Shown one piece after another: positions 20,672 through 32,214 of a stretch of 64,000 nt of DNA (the stretch's first letter is position 1; each line of letters begins with the position of its first letter). Source of the stretch: Metellina segmentata. Taxonomy: Eukaryota; Arthropoda; Arachnida; Araneae; Tetragnathidae. Both the position numbers and the translations under genes were made by a program. The stretch is taken from contig OX375872.1 of NCBI GenBank assembly GCA_947359465.1, forward strand, positions 133,970,011 through 134,034,010. The letters are read 5' to 3'. The notes beneath the pieces were generated by a model. The model searched no databases. It was not told the origin of the DNA and was given only the letters and a program-made list of their open reading frames with translations.

Positions 20672-20992
20672 TGTACCGTATCGACGAAAAAGTAAAACCA
20701 CTTCCTGGTTAAAATAGTTATATTGAGAGTTAAAGTTATTACAGAATATGTACAGCTACAGTTTTATAGTTAAAGACGATGTCCATCACCGATACAATAC
20801 AACCTCCTCAAGATTAAAGTCCCTCAAATCGTCTCCGGCTAGCAACAGCCTCTCTCCAAAAATTGTCTCTTCCCAGCCCGCCTCCTCCAGTCGTCACTTC
20901 CGCAGTCGGACCAGGGGGTAGACTTCGGGAACGATTCCCGTTGTGAGCTCACACGATTCTCGATAATGATTCTGTATCTTCAAGACGTTACA
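20672..20992 (-). repeat. 3' LTR
   Basis: 321 bp starting TGTACCGTATCG and ending AAGACGTTACA on the plus strand. It matches 24188-24508 with four substitutions. Confidence 0.9.
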
Positions 20993-20994
20993 GA

Positions 20995-21006
20995 CTCCTC
21001 CCCTTC
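20995..21006 (-). other. Polypurine tract
   Basis: GAAGGGGAGGAG on the minus strand, two bases from the 3' LTR. This is the expected second-strand priming site. Confidence 0.7.
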
Positions 21007-21413
21007 AAGAAAACTTTTCTGCAGATCTCGATCAAAGAAAAGTCCCGAAAAGAAAATGAAAATTAACGAGCATAAGTGCTCACACAAAGGGGCCAGTACC
21101 AACTTACCAGACTGAATCAGTGCATCACCAAATTCAGGGTACTGACACAATTTTTACATAACAAAATTGAATGTTAGAAATTATACAAATAATACACAAA
21201 ACAAAAATAAAAGATACCTAAGACATAATTACTTAATTACATTTACTTAAGAGAGTGTGTGCTAGGTGTGTAACCGTAAAGGGAAAAGGCTTCACTCATG
21301 ACAATTTCCCTAGGGTAAGAATCAATGCTTTCAATTCTATAACACCTGCATACTCCGAGTTTCAGAGTTTTTTTCTTGTGTCTGTGGAAATGCTTTTTGG
21401 CAGTCGCCTTGTT

Positions 21414-22855
21414 TTACTGATTCGATTCATTTTCAATCTGTCCAACGAATTTCTTGTGTCCTGTCGGGACCATGGGCACAAATTGCCCGTAGCTTGCTTC
21501 TCTAGTTCTAGACTGAGGACAAGCGAAAAGCGGTACACGCATGTGGAGATCGGAAGATAAATAAGGTATAGATAGAGAGACAATGTGCGGTGCATTTCTG
21601 TAAGGACCTACACTTGTGGGTAGTGTAACAAGTGTCTGAACTCTCTGGGGTGAAAGTGGAGTGACATGCAAACACAAGTTAGTTTGTGCTGCAACAATAT
21701 GTAAGACATGACCAGTAACAATTCCTAGGCCGGTGCTGCCTATTGGAATCGTTGTGGGATCAGCTTCATCTTCATCTCCAATTTCTGGAGAAGCCTCAAC
21801 GCAGTTTTCGGTCAATTCCTTTTCCCATGGCAGTTCCATGCAACCATTTCTCCCAGAACCCTTAAGTATATCCTGTATTTCTTCTATTTCATCATCATTG
21901 GCGTCTCTGCAGTCAACGAATTCCAAATCATAATTGATAACTTCTTCCCTTTCCTCTTCGTCTTTTTTTTTCTTCCACTTGTTGAGCCATTTGTCTCTGA
22001 GCATGTGGTTGAATGGTGCTCACCTGATGTGGCACATCATCCACCTTCATCTTTTCTAGAAGTGTATCTGTTCCATTCCCCAGCAAATGTATTTCTTTGT
22101 CAGAGGGATTACAGGCAACTACGACTTTGGTTATTACATGCCCGAACATTCCTTGTAGCTCCACCTCTGCTAAAGGCAAACAGATTGGAGTGTTGTCAAC
22201 GGCTTCTCTTTCCTCTTGTTTTTCTCTTTCTAAACTCTTCTCCTTCTGCATTTCAACGAACGTTTAGGAATCAATTTTCAGAAGTTCAAGTCCTTCACAA
22301 GATTCCATCTCATTTGGCGGGAAAGAAAATAAATCGCCTTCGCCAATATCTATCTCAGCTTCTAACTCTGGAACTGAAATTACTTCTTCCTTTTTTTTCT
22401 TCCTCTTGATTTTTTCTTTCTAACCCTTTCTCCCTCTGCATTTCAAATTCCCGTAATTTGGTTTCATACTGGTACTTTCTCTTTTCTGCCTCTTCTCGAG
22501 CAGCTTTCAGTCTCTCTTCGGCTAGTTCCCACTCTTCTTTGCAAGATCTTTTCATTCCTCCCAACCTCTCATTGGCTTCTATACGAGCCAATCTCCGTCG
22601 TATAAATTCACACGCCCTTTCAGCACTTTCCTGCCTCCAAACAGCTTCTTTCAACCTTCGTCTAGCTTCCTCTCGTTCCTGTCTTTAATTAATAAGAGAT
22701 ATCATTAAATCTTCCACACGTTTTGCATCGTATAATTTAGAACCTTCTATTATTTTTTTCAAGTGAATCATTTTAGCATCTGGAGGAACCTCTTCTCCCA
22801 ATTCAATTGCCAAAATTTCCATCTCCTCCTTTCTAGATCTCCCAAGAAATGACAT
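21414..22855 (-). pseudogene. Gypsy-like gag/protease-region relic
   Basis: The ATG at 22855 opens MSFLGRSRKEEMEILAIELG and EEVPPDAKMIHLKKIIEGS, a gag N-terminus of the type I associate with arachnid Gypsy elements. A TAA at 22685-22687 (codon 57) interrupts it. The frame then continues as a strongly charged coiled-coil (ERACEFIRRRLARIEANERL ... EKRKYQYETKLREFEMQREK) to 22355. Two further frames (22251-21928 and 22004-21414) carry EVELQGMFGHVITKVVVAC with LLGNGTDTLLE, like the segment following protease in related elements. Last comes a charged linker and a C-terminus I do not recognise. Pol is missing. The stop and frame changes mean it is not translated whole. Confidence 0.65.
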
Positions 22856-23588
22856 AGTGATCCCAGTGTAAACACAATCAAATAATTCTTACGTCATACA
22901 ATTATTTAACAACTCTTTTAAGAACACAATTCTAAAATAACCTAAAAATCACACTCTTAAAGCATACAAAATAGAATACACAAAACACTGAAAATCAGTT
23001 ATTAAAATAATACTATTATGTTATCAAATACTATCGATTAACTCAGATAAAACAAATCAATTCTACTTTCGATTTGAAACAGAATAAGGAACCAAATGTA
23101 TTTCATTAAATTTTCACAGTAATTTGTCATACATTCTTTTAAAGGAAATAATTAAATTCCATACTTTCTCAAATAAATTACCAATTGATAATAACTCATT
23201 CAAATGATAATTAAACATAAAATTTGATAATATCGTATTTTAAAAGCACTTTCGTATTCATATGTAACGACAACTGTTCAATGCAATACCCCTACACTAA
23301 AGCAAAACTAGAATTTTTCCAAGATTATCTACAAAAATTTCACACTAAAAATATCAAAATTGATTTCACCAATGATAATAATTAAAAAAAAATGATTCTT
23401 GTATTAGAAACATAAATCTTTTAAGTATAATTCACACAACTTGTTATCAAAATATCCTTCCAGTATGATCATTACACAATGATATATCAATTTTTCTAAA
23501 ATAACAATATGGTATAAAACAACCACACACACACACACAAAAATCAGAACTGATATTATATCTACGTCAGAATGACTTAAATGGTAGT

Positions 23589-23955
23589 CAGGATTGACTT
23601 AACACAAACCAAAATTTGAAACAAGATCATTCAAAACACACTCAAGTCTGGCGACTTCTACAATGAAAATGGAAAATAGGACGTTCCCAAACTAAACAAG
23701 TCAGGTTGACTTAAACTAACACTTGAAACAGGTTGTTTCAAAACACAAAGTCTGACGACTTCTAAAAGGAAAATGAAAACGGGATGTTTCCAAACTAAAC
23801 AAGTCAGGTTGACTTAAACTAACACTTTAAACAGGTTGTTTCAAAACACAAAGTCTGGCGACTTCTTAAAGGAAAATGGAAACGGGACGTTTCCAAACTA
23901 AACAAGTCAGGTTGACTTAAACTAACACATGAAACAGGATGTTTCAAAACACAGA
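23589..23955. repeat. 103-bp tandem repeat in the LTR element leader
   Basis: Units start at 23589, 23702, 23805 and 23908 with CAGGTTGACTTAAACTAACA (first unit CAGGATTGACTTAACAC). The middle two are exactly 103 bp and the first is 113 bp. They sit between the 5' LTR and gag. Confidence 0.85.
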
Positions 23956-24154
23956 AAACTCTGTAACAAATGCATTTTCGGTGTGCACCGATTCTTACAA
24001 TTGCAATGAAATTCTGGTAAGTTGGCACTTACCCTTTTAAAAAAGCCACACATCAGACACGCTGGTGGTCGTCAATATCCGGGTTCCACACGAACATTAC
24101 AAAAGACGCTGCGGTCTTATCACAACTGTAGCTAAAAAAATATAACGCGGAATT

Positions 24155-24175
24155 CGCATCCCACCGCTGCCACCA
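24155..24175 (-). other. tRNA primer-binding-like site
   Basis: On the minus strand, TGGTGGCAGCGGTGGGATGC lies 12 bases inside the 5' LTR. It starts with TGG and continues like the complement of a tRNA acceptor and T arm. The tRNA species is not assigned. Confidence 0.55.
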
Positions 24176-24187
24176 CTCAGGCATGTC

Positions 24188-24508
24188 TGTACCGTATCGA
24201 CGAAAATGTAAAACCACTTCCTGGTTAAAATAGTTATATTGAGAGTTAAAGTTATTACAGAATATGTACAGTTACAGTTTTATAGATAAAGACGATGTCC
24301 ATCACCGATACAATACAGCCTCCTCAAGATTAAAGTCCCTCAAATCGTCTCCGGCTAGCAACAGCCTCTCTCCAAAAATTGTCTCTTCCCAGCCCGCCTC
24401 CTCCAGTCGTCACTTCCGCAGTCGGACCAGGGGGTAGACTTCGGGAACGATTCCCGTTGTGAGCTCACACGATTCTCGATAATGATTCTGTATCTTCAAG
24501 ACGTTACA
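24188..24508 (-). repeat. 5' LTR
   Basis: 321-bp partner of 20672-20992. The element promoter is expected here. Confidence 0.9.
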
Positions 24509-24669
24509 GACTGTAATAAGACAAACATACAAATACAAAGGAAAAAATTTAAGAACACTGCATATGATATAAAATTGTATCATGAAACCATAAAAATGGA
24601 AGTAATATGTGACAAGGAGAGTTCAGAAAAAAATGAATATAACTCAGAAAATAATTAAGGCTTTTGAAT

Positions 24670-25062
24670 TTAATATGGAATGTGATTGCCTTTGACTTGT
24701 ATACACATATCACAACGGGATTTCATGCTGGCAATAATGTTGTTAACCACAGTTTGGCGAATTAAGTTCCACTCCAGCATCAATGCAGTCTTCATGGTAT
24801 TTATATCTCTAGAAGGAGAATGTCTCCGTGCAATTGCTTTTCCAAGGTAGTCCCATAAGTTCTATATCGGGTTCAAATCAGGAGATTTTGGTGGCAACGG
24901 TATTCGCTCAGTGGCTTCATTTTCAAGGAATTCGTCAACGAGGTTTGTTCGATGTGGACGAGCATTATTGTCCATAAATAAAAATTCAAATCCATTTGCA
25001 CATATGAAACGTCTTACATAACGTTCAACGATCTCATCTCGATATCTCTGTTGAAAACGTGT
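24670..25062 (-). pseudogene. Tc1 transposase relic with the catalytic Glu changed to a stop
   Basis: About 130 codons of a Tc1 DD34E transposase: RYRDEIVERYVRRF, FEFLFMDNNARPHRTNLVDE (D2 in MDNNARPH), then LPPKSPDLNPI-stop-NLWDYLG and the C-terminal NNIIASMKSRCDMC with the stop at 24670. The TAG at 24862-24864 replaces the catalytic Glu codon of the P-I-E motif; GAG to TAG is one change. The rest of the frame is open. The upstream half is missing, and a hAT relic on the opposite strand begins within a few bases. Confidence 0.8.
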
Positions 25063-25074
25063 AAGTGAAACGAA

Positions 25075-27167
25075 AACTTTAAAACGAAAGAATCATGATT
25101 CTTATTTGAATATTAGGTTCGCTGAGACCACCGACAATAAACCTCAATGCGTAATTTGAGACAAAGTTTTGCCAAACAGTTCAATGTTTCCAGCAAAAAT
25201 GCGTCGTCATTTTGAGGGGGTCCATCCAGAATGCAAGGATAAACCAACTGATTTTTTCAGAAGAAAGTATATTAAACTCAGGAAAGTCCAGGAATGTTTA
25301 TAGAATCATTCAAAAACTGTCAACGAAAAGGCTTTGATGGTATTTTACTTAGTCAGTTACCGAATTGCTCAAGCTGGCGAAACCCATAATGTTGCTGAAA
25401 ACCTTATCAAGCCTTGTGTAAAAGACATTATCGAATGCATGTTTGACGTAAGGGCTGCAAAAGTGATAGACACAATCTCGCGACGAATCGGGGACTAAGC
25501 AGAGAATATGAAAGCTACTTTAATTTCTCGTATACAATCCACTAAATTTTCGCTTCAAATTGATGAATCAACCTATGTTGCTGGTTTGGCAATTCTTATG
25601 GTATTTGTGCGCTATCTATATTTTGACTCTTTCCAAGAAGATTTACTTCTCTGCAAGCCATTACCGACTACCACAAGTGGCAGTAAAATATTTAAATTAT
25701 TGGATGAATTCTTCGCTGAGAATAGCATCCTATGGGATAACTGTGTTGATGTGTGCACAGATGGAGCGAAAGTTATGACTGGTAAGGTGTCTGGTGCAAT
25801 CGGAAAAATAAAAGGAAAAAGCCAAGGGGTGCAGCAATAGCCACTGCGTACTTCACCGACATGCTCTTGCAATGAAGAAAATGCCACCTTTTATTAAAGA
25901 AGTGCTGGATAAAACTGTTAAAATAATAAATTTTATAAAATCACGACCTAAGAATACCAGGTTGTTCAAATTCTTATGTGATGACATGAGGAGTCTACAT
26001 ACGTCTTTACTTCTACACACAGAAATAAGGTGGCTCTCCCGTGGTAAAAGTTTAATACGCCTCTTTGAACTTAGGAATGAAGTCAGATTCTTCAAGAGTG
26101 ACAATGATTTTACTTTGGGAGAGAAGTTGTGTGATGATCGTTAGTTAATGAAATTGGCGTATTTGGAAGATAATTTTATAAAAGTTAATGATTTATGTCT
26201 CACTTCAAGGAAAAGCAGTATCTGTATTTGTTGCTACTGATAAAGTGGAAGGATTTAAAAAGAAACTGAAGTATTGGGTAGAGTCAATCGAAAGCGGAAG
26301 CGTGGATTATTTTCCACTAACAAAAGGATTTGGTGAAGAACTCGAATCAGACATTCCTGTGGATATCTTAAACGAGTTTGAAGTTCATCTCTTACACTTG
26401 ATTGATACTTTGAACTCTTATTTTCCAAAAGGATTGCATTAAAGAAAACGTTTGGGTTGTAGCACACCATACTCTATATCCAAAAAACCATCCTCTCTGA
26501 CATCACAGGAATATGAATGCTTACTTGGTTTCACATCAGATACAGCGATAAGATCAAAGTTTGAAACTCAAAAATCAATCTCAGATTTGTGGTGTACACT
26601 AAAAGATGAATTTAAAATCCTATCAGATAAAGCGAAACTTATTGTCCTGCCCTTCGCAGCCACTTATTTATGTGAAACAGAATTCTCCGCATACGCCGCA
26701 ACTGAAACGAAATACAGATCACGTCTCGATGCATAGCAAGATATTCAGTTGCAACTATCCGAAATCCAGCCAGATATAATCTCATCGTGCAAATCAAAAC
26801 AGCCTCCTCCTTCTAACTAAATTTCTGTTTTACGAAACCAAGTAAAAATTTGTAACAAATGTAATCATGCCAAATTAATAAAATAAATTGTGGATCGGCA
26901 TTATTTGCCCTGAATTTATATTCAAATGTTTTTTTTTTCGTGCGTGTGTTTTCTGTCTGTAATGGCAAATAAGTGCAAAAAAAATAATTAAACGTTGAAA
27001 TCTAATGTCTTGCAAGCTTAAATGACAAAACTACCTTGTATCCTCAAGACTATTTTGAAGTTCTATTTACTAAATACAGTATATAGCTGCGAGATAAAAT
27101 TTAGTGCTCAGCGTTGAATTTCCAATTTCAAAGGTGCTCTGTGACTGAAAAAGTTTGAGAACCTCTG
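25075..27167 (+). mobile_element. BED-finger hAT transposon relic, left end missing
   Basis: The right end, read from 27167 on the other strand, is CAGAGGTTCTCAAACTTTTT, a textbook hAT terminus. A ZBED5/FAM200-type transposase pseudogene fills most of the element. The left terminus is absent, replaced by the Tc1 relic at 24670-25062, so no target duplication can be checked (right flank CTCCAGAT). Confidence 0.75.
25085..26820 (+). pseudogene. hAT transposase pseudogene (ZBED5/FAM200 type)
   Basis: Order of features: basic start (KTLKRKNHDSYL); BED zinc finger with CVI-stop-DKVL, where the second zinc-ligand Cys codon TGC has become TGA, followed by MRRHFEGVHPEC; linker with ALMVFYLVSYRIAQAG; catalytic D1 in FSLQIDESTYV; D2 in VDVCTDGAKVMTGKVSG; EIRWLSRGKSLIRLFELRNE; then the C-terminal dimerisation domain LIVLPFAATYLCETEFSA with ATETKYRSRLDA. 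There are at least four stops and several frameshifts. An active protein would cut and paste the element, leaving 8-bp duplications. This copy is dead but complete enough to place the family. Confidence 0.85.
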
Positions 27168-28463
27168 CTCCAGATGCAAAAATTTCTATAAAATGTGGTC
27201 TGTCCCTTAGAATCCTATAGAAAGCTCCAGAAAGAAACCTCAATAGAAAATCTAAAAATCTGTACTGAGAGAGAATATCTTGGAAACCTCTTGAACTCTA
27301 TAGAAGCTAATTTCTTTTGTTTCACGATTCTACTTTTCTCTAGAATTCTATAGAGATGCATTTCTATAGAAACAGCTCGTTTTTCAATCGAAATCTCTAT
27401 AGAATTTTTTCTCATAAGAACGAAATTTCGTTTCTCTATCGAAATTTCTATAGAGTACGACTATATAAACTTGTTTCGTAAGGAATCGCTACCATAATGC
27501 AGGCATCTTGGGTTTTCCCTATTTTATAACGGCCACCAGGATGTTGACGTCCAACATACCTGAGCTTTAAAGCCTTAAAAATGAATAAAACATACTTAAT
27601 TTACTAAACTAAAATCTAAACATAGTATATACTCGCGCATTCATTTTTATCGGTTTAGTATAAACATATATTCTACTTATTTGACTAAAATAAAAGCATC
27701 TTATATGAATTCTGTCAGTTTGAATCCAGAAAACCCGAATCTGTTATCAAAAATAAGGGCTCGTAGAAAAAAATTCAATAAATACAAATTTTTATTTAAA
27801 GACAACCTTGCAAATCAAGCGCTCATCTATAGTAGAAATTCCATGTCAAATGACACTTTTGGTTTGTGCGTCGCCAGCGATAGTATGACAAAATATGTTT
27901 TCGACCAATTGCACGAGGTTAAAGATTGAACACATTTGTGATATATACTTATACTTCATGCTTGGACCCATCATATAATATGGTACTGGGGTCCAGACTA
28001 CAGATGAGATGGCCCCAGTAGAAACAACTCCCTAATGGGGGCCTTTATCGTACGAAGTACAAAATAGACAAGCGACTTACTGTGATTAAAACGAAAAAGA
28101 AAAGGTAAGGTAAGTAAAAAGTGAAAGCTCTTCAAAAAGCACTTACGAAATGGAACTTGCTGACTCACACAGTCCAAGTGGGGCCCTCCAGAGAAATAAT
28201 CACGAACTAATCGGAGTTTATATCTGATAACGATACTTTGTTATCTTGTGAATTTTCCCGCCAACTCTAAACAATATACATCGGAAACGAAAAAAAAAAA
28301 TGTATTTTTTTACACTGCTCTCACGGGATTAAGAAAAACTACATACATCCTTGTAGGAATATGGATTTGATTTGTCGCTCAACTGTCATTTTTTTGCTAC
28401 ATACAATGCTTTTTACAATATGGGATGAGTGCAAATGAATCCTATTTCAGTATACGATATTGC
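27168..28463. other. No gene recognised; TATAGAAA-rich stretch
   Basis: Between 27190 and 27460 the word TCTATAGAA or close variants recur irregularly on both strands, giving a self-complementary texture. An 82-codon frame at 27681-27929 (MTKIKASYMNSVSLNPENPN...) matches nothing I know. The rest is AT-rich. Confidence 0.4.
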
Positions 28464-28935
28464 TTAACCCTTTGAGTGGTTCACACGCATGCCTTTAGTC
28501 TTCCATGCATTACTTCTCACCAGTTTTTACCTTCGTGACCAATAGAATCTTTCCAACGGATTATATTATTAGGAAAGGAGCAATAGAATCTTTCCAAATG
28601 ATTATATTATTAGGAAAGGAGCAATAGAATCTTTCCAAAGGATTCTTTTGTAAGCAGAGGACCAACAGAATCTTACTTAATAGTTCTATTCTAAGGAAAA
28701 GACCAACGGAATCTTTCCAAAGCATTCACTTCCAAGGAAAGGAGTAGTGAACAAATTCCAAAGGATCTTTTCAAAGGAAAGGACCAATAAATATTTCCGA
28801 AGAATTCCTGTTACTATAAGGAAATAACCCACATAATCTTACTAAAGGATTCTATTATAACTAAAGGACCAATAGAATTTTTTAAAGGGATCCTATTCTT
28901 AGGAATAGAACAATAGAATCTTTCCATAGGATTTT
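28464..28935. repeat. 41-bp minisatellite inside a TTAA-ended element
   Basis: Starts TTAACCCTTTGAGTGGTTC, a piggyBac-type MITE end. About ten units of 41 bp follow from ~28537, each containing CCAATAGAATCTTTCC and AGGAAAGGA. Unit starts at 28540, 28581, 28622, 28663 and 28704 are exactly 41 apart. The reverse-complement array lies at 54.5-55.1 kb. Confidence 0.75.
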
Positions 28936-30124
28936 CTATTCGAATACTGCGTTTATAGTGACTTTTTCGATTGTTTTCAGACAGTGAAGTTTTTGTGTCC
29001 ATGTGATTTACAAAGCTTAGATTTTCTCTGATATAACCGGCTTCAGCATATAGTTTTCATTTCCAAAATCACCTCGGAAAGAATTAGACCCTCGTGGGCA
29101 CTCCCCCTGCATACATTCTTGTTTCTGATTAACGCCTTTTGAATATACTGATGGAATGGATCTAAGGAAGAGATTATATTCTAAGGAAAAATGACCAATA
29201 GAATATTTCAAAAGATTGAATAAACTAACCCAAAAAATGCAGTTATTTAATCGTTGAGTGCTGTGGGGTAAAAGCATTATTAAACTACTCGGAATACTCG
29301 TGAAAGTTCCTCAGAGTACTTGCCTGGCGATCTTCGCTTCCCGATGTGAAATAGCTAGCCGAATGTTGCAAACTTTAAAATCGCTAATTGTTCTGATTGC
29401 ATTTCAGAAATATGTTGGGTGGAACGGCATGTCTATACTGATATTTTGAATGGTAGAAATTTATTCTATAATTACTAGATACCGCCTTACATGTTAAAAG
29501 TGTACTTGAAAATAAATTTGTATTTCTAACTAAATTTTTAAATGGTTGAAAATTATTTTGTAAGAATTACAGACCGCCTTTTTTTCTTAAAACGTGTATA
29601 ATAATTCCCTTTCTTATCAATGTCGATTAATAGGGATTTTATTCAAAATTTGTTCGTTAAAATGGTGTTGAAGGTTTCACTTACCTTCTTAGAGCCAAGA
29701 GTGATCAAGTTTCCGTTAGTGACATCTTGCGGGTTTTTTCGGAACTGGACTACGCGAATTACGAACTTACCTCCTTTTCAGTGAAACTGGCATTGGAACA
29801 TAGAATCATTTCAATGAAATAACCGATTGACTTACCTCCTTTTCAGTGCCAACGCTTCAATTATAAATAGTGATGCATATTTACATTGACGTAGTAGCTT
29901 GTAGACGTTATTTTTTGGTAAAATAGCGCATAAAATGCTTCCTGAACCGTTCCTTAAGTCTGCGCTGCCCACGTGCGAACTTCAACAAGCTACCTGCTCA
30001 TCTAAAAAAGATTCGATTTTCTAAAAGAACGAACACCCTTGATCAAGCAATTCAGGGAATAGTCTGTCTACCCCGTGTTAGTAACTCGTTGGATATCCGA
30101 GCGAGCTCTTTCTGCTTTCACGGC
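28936..30124. other. No gene recognised
   Basis: AT-rich sequence. A stray piece of the 41-bp minisatellite motif occurs near 29160-29215. CTTACCTCCTTTTCAGTG occurs twice (near 29767 and 29833). Confidence 0.4.
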
Positions 30125-30600
30125 GCAAATAAATCAGAATTAATTGAATGGGTTCAGCACAGAGCTGCAAAAATATTAAAGGCGATAGCAAATCTCGACT
30201 ATGACGAACGTTTAAGTAAGCTAAACATGTATACACTGGAAAGAAGAAGAAGGAGGGGGGATTTGCTTCCGCTTTTCAAGTTGGTAAAACAAGGGGACAC
30301 AGAGGGCTTAAATTTCAATAGGGATAACAGAACAAAGGGCCATGGGTATAAATTGAATAAGACACATTTTAATCGGGATTTAAGGAAAAACTACTACTTT
30401 ATAGGGTAATAGACAATTGGAACGCGTTGCCAGAAAATATAGTTAATTCAAAAGGAGTGTACGAATTTAAGATACAATTGGATGGTCAGTAGGAATTGGG
30501 GATTGGGGAATTCATAAACAAAGGACCAGCCTTGTTGGGCTTGAGCCTGTAGCTGGTCGTCAATACTTGTATTTGTATTTGTAAATCTATTCCTTGATTT
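30125..30600 (+). pseudogene. CR1/L2-type LINE 3' end, 5'-truncated
   Basis: SELIEWVQHRAAKILKAIAN, DYDERLSKLNMYTLERRRRR, GDLLPLFKLVKQGD, GHGYKLNKTHFNRDLRKNYY and, one frame on, VIDNWNALPENIVNSKGVYE form the C-terminal domain that follows reverse transcriptase in CR1/L2/RTE-like LINEs. The element ends with a short TTGTATTTG tandem tail near 30575-30590, the usual CR1-type 3' microsatellite, instead of poly(A). One frameshift lies near 30405. Endonuclease and catalytic RT are missing through 5' truncation. Confidence 0.8.
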
Positions 30601-32107
30601 TTCGTTTTTCCGCTTTCACGACATTCTTGACGTTCTCTTGTGTTTGGTAAAAATATGGCATTTCCGTCATAAAGCCCTAACCAACCATAAAAGCTCAGTT
30701 ATTATTCTAGATAAAACGGATAATACTGGTTTTAATTTTTTATAGCGTTATAAATTTGATGATTGAAAAGGGTTTAAAACACTACTACTGTTTTGACGGA
30801 TTTTCTAGTCAATGAGGGGGGGGGATATATAACACATTTTCATCCTTTCCTAATTAATTTAATCTTGAAACGACAAATTTTCAAACTCTGCAGATGTCAA
30901 AGTATAGTATTTAAAAGTAGAGAACTCCGAAATTTCAAATTTGTTGTATTAACTCACCTAGTTGCAGTACCGTAGTTAGGATTTTATTTCTAAAGGGACA
31001 AACGTCTAAAAAAAATGTCTAACGTCCAAAAAAAAAAAAAAAAAATGGATGTTTTTGATGCAAAGTTAAAGCGTTATCACACAAGGTATTTTTATGTTGC
31101 TTTTGGTTATCAGATATGAACTTTAAAAGAATTGCTGTAGACGTATAAAAAGGTGACACACCTCGATTGATCTAAGTACTCGAATGACAGTCTGATTTCT
31201 CGCACTTATTTTCAAAATAGATTACTTTGAAATTTCAGAAGTTTGAGTCATGGCGCATTGTTTTCATGTTTCGTTATGAATATTGTCATTAAAGCATTAT
31301 ATTTTTATTTCCAGCGTAGCAGGCTATTTCAAACAGAAATCCTTCAGCCAAAAGTACGCACAAATAAAAACAAGAATTAAAACATAAAATACAGAGCTGA
31401 AAGGTAAAATACAGCATATAAAAGACAAAAAGCTAGGGAAGCTACGAAAGCTCTTTCCCCCAGCATGAAGTACATAGAAATAAAAAGAATTCTCAAGGGT
31501 AAAATGCAGCAAATAAAAGTACATAAAGCTAGAGAAGCTGCCGGGTAGCATAAAGGTCCCTCGACTGCCAGAAACCTTCTATGAGAGTTGTTTCAACTGT
31601 TACACAGATACGTAAGTGGGCTGCATCCTTAAATGTACCATCCGTACAAAGGAGGCACAAGATGTTATATACCAGCAACACGAAGTTTATATAGATAGAA
31701 GCAATCATGGTTTTCGGCAAATCTGAATTCTTCATTGTCACCTTTCTTAGGTAATCGGAAAGGAAAACGAACGATTCTTTCCAAGATTTATCGTTAGCTC
31801 GATCTAAATTGAAGCATTGTATATAATATCATGAATACTCTAATAATTCACAAAACAAATCATGCCAAGAATAAAATAACTAAAACAATGTATTCAAACA
31901 AAAAAGAGCATTTCGTGTACTTTTCGGTGGGTGGGGGAGAATTGGGCCCCCAGAGTCTCCTCTCTGGCTACGACACGGTCTAGTTCAAAATAATTTCTGA
32001 AATGGTGAGATAGGTAGGTATAATTGCATTAACGTCGCACAGGAGAACGCGTGCTACTACTTCTGGAATTAATTACATTTTGGAGTTTACTATCTTTAAA
32101 TTTCATC
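30601..32107. other. No gene recognised
   Basis: AT-rich. Contains a G9 run near 30820, an A-run near 31025-31045, and an imperfect ~40-bp duplication (GGTAAAATACAGCATATAAA near 31400, GGTAAAATGCAGCAAATAAA near 31498). Confidence 0.4.
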
Positions 32108-32180
32108 ATTAACCCCATTTAACCAACCAGGTGGTTTTGATGAGACATCCCATCCATCAAGATCTGACCAATTTTGCTAA
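32108..32180. mobile_element. Palindromic TTAA-type MITE, fragment
   Basis: TTTAACCAACCAGGTGGTTT then GATGAGACATCCCATCCATC and AAGATCTGACC: one end of the family described at 3323-3492. Confidence 0.5.
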
Positions 32181-32214
32181 TATACTAGCAATTCTGTCAG
32201 GATCTGGACTCCGG

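Larger units (their letters stand above)
20672..24508 (-). mobile_element. Young gag-only LTR retrotransposon (Gypsy-like)
   Basis: Two 321-bp direct repeats (20672-20992 and 24188-24508) bound a 3.2-kb interior. By my alignment they differ at only four sites. Orientation is minus: the polypurine tract sits next to the left LTR and the primer-binding-like site next to the right one. Each LTR runs TG...CA. Flanking tetranucleotides GTCT (20668-20671) and GACT (24509-24512) differ by one base. The interior encodes gag-like and protease-region-like sequence only, with no reverse transcriptase, RNase H or integrase. It must therefore have moved in trans. Confidence 0.85.

Noticed and set aside
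21733..22688. Plus-strand frames of 60-134 aa rich in Ser
   Set aside because: Antisense shadows of the charged gag coiled-coil of the LTR element on the minus strand.
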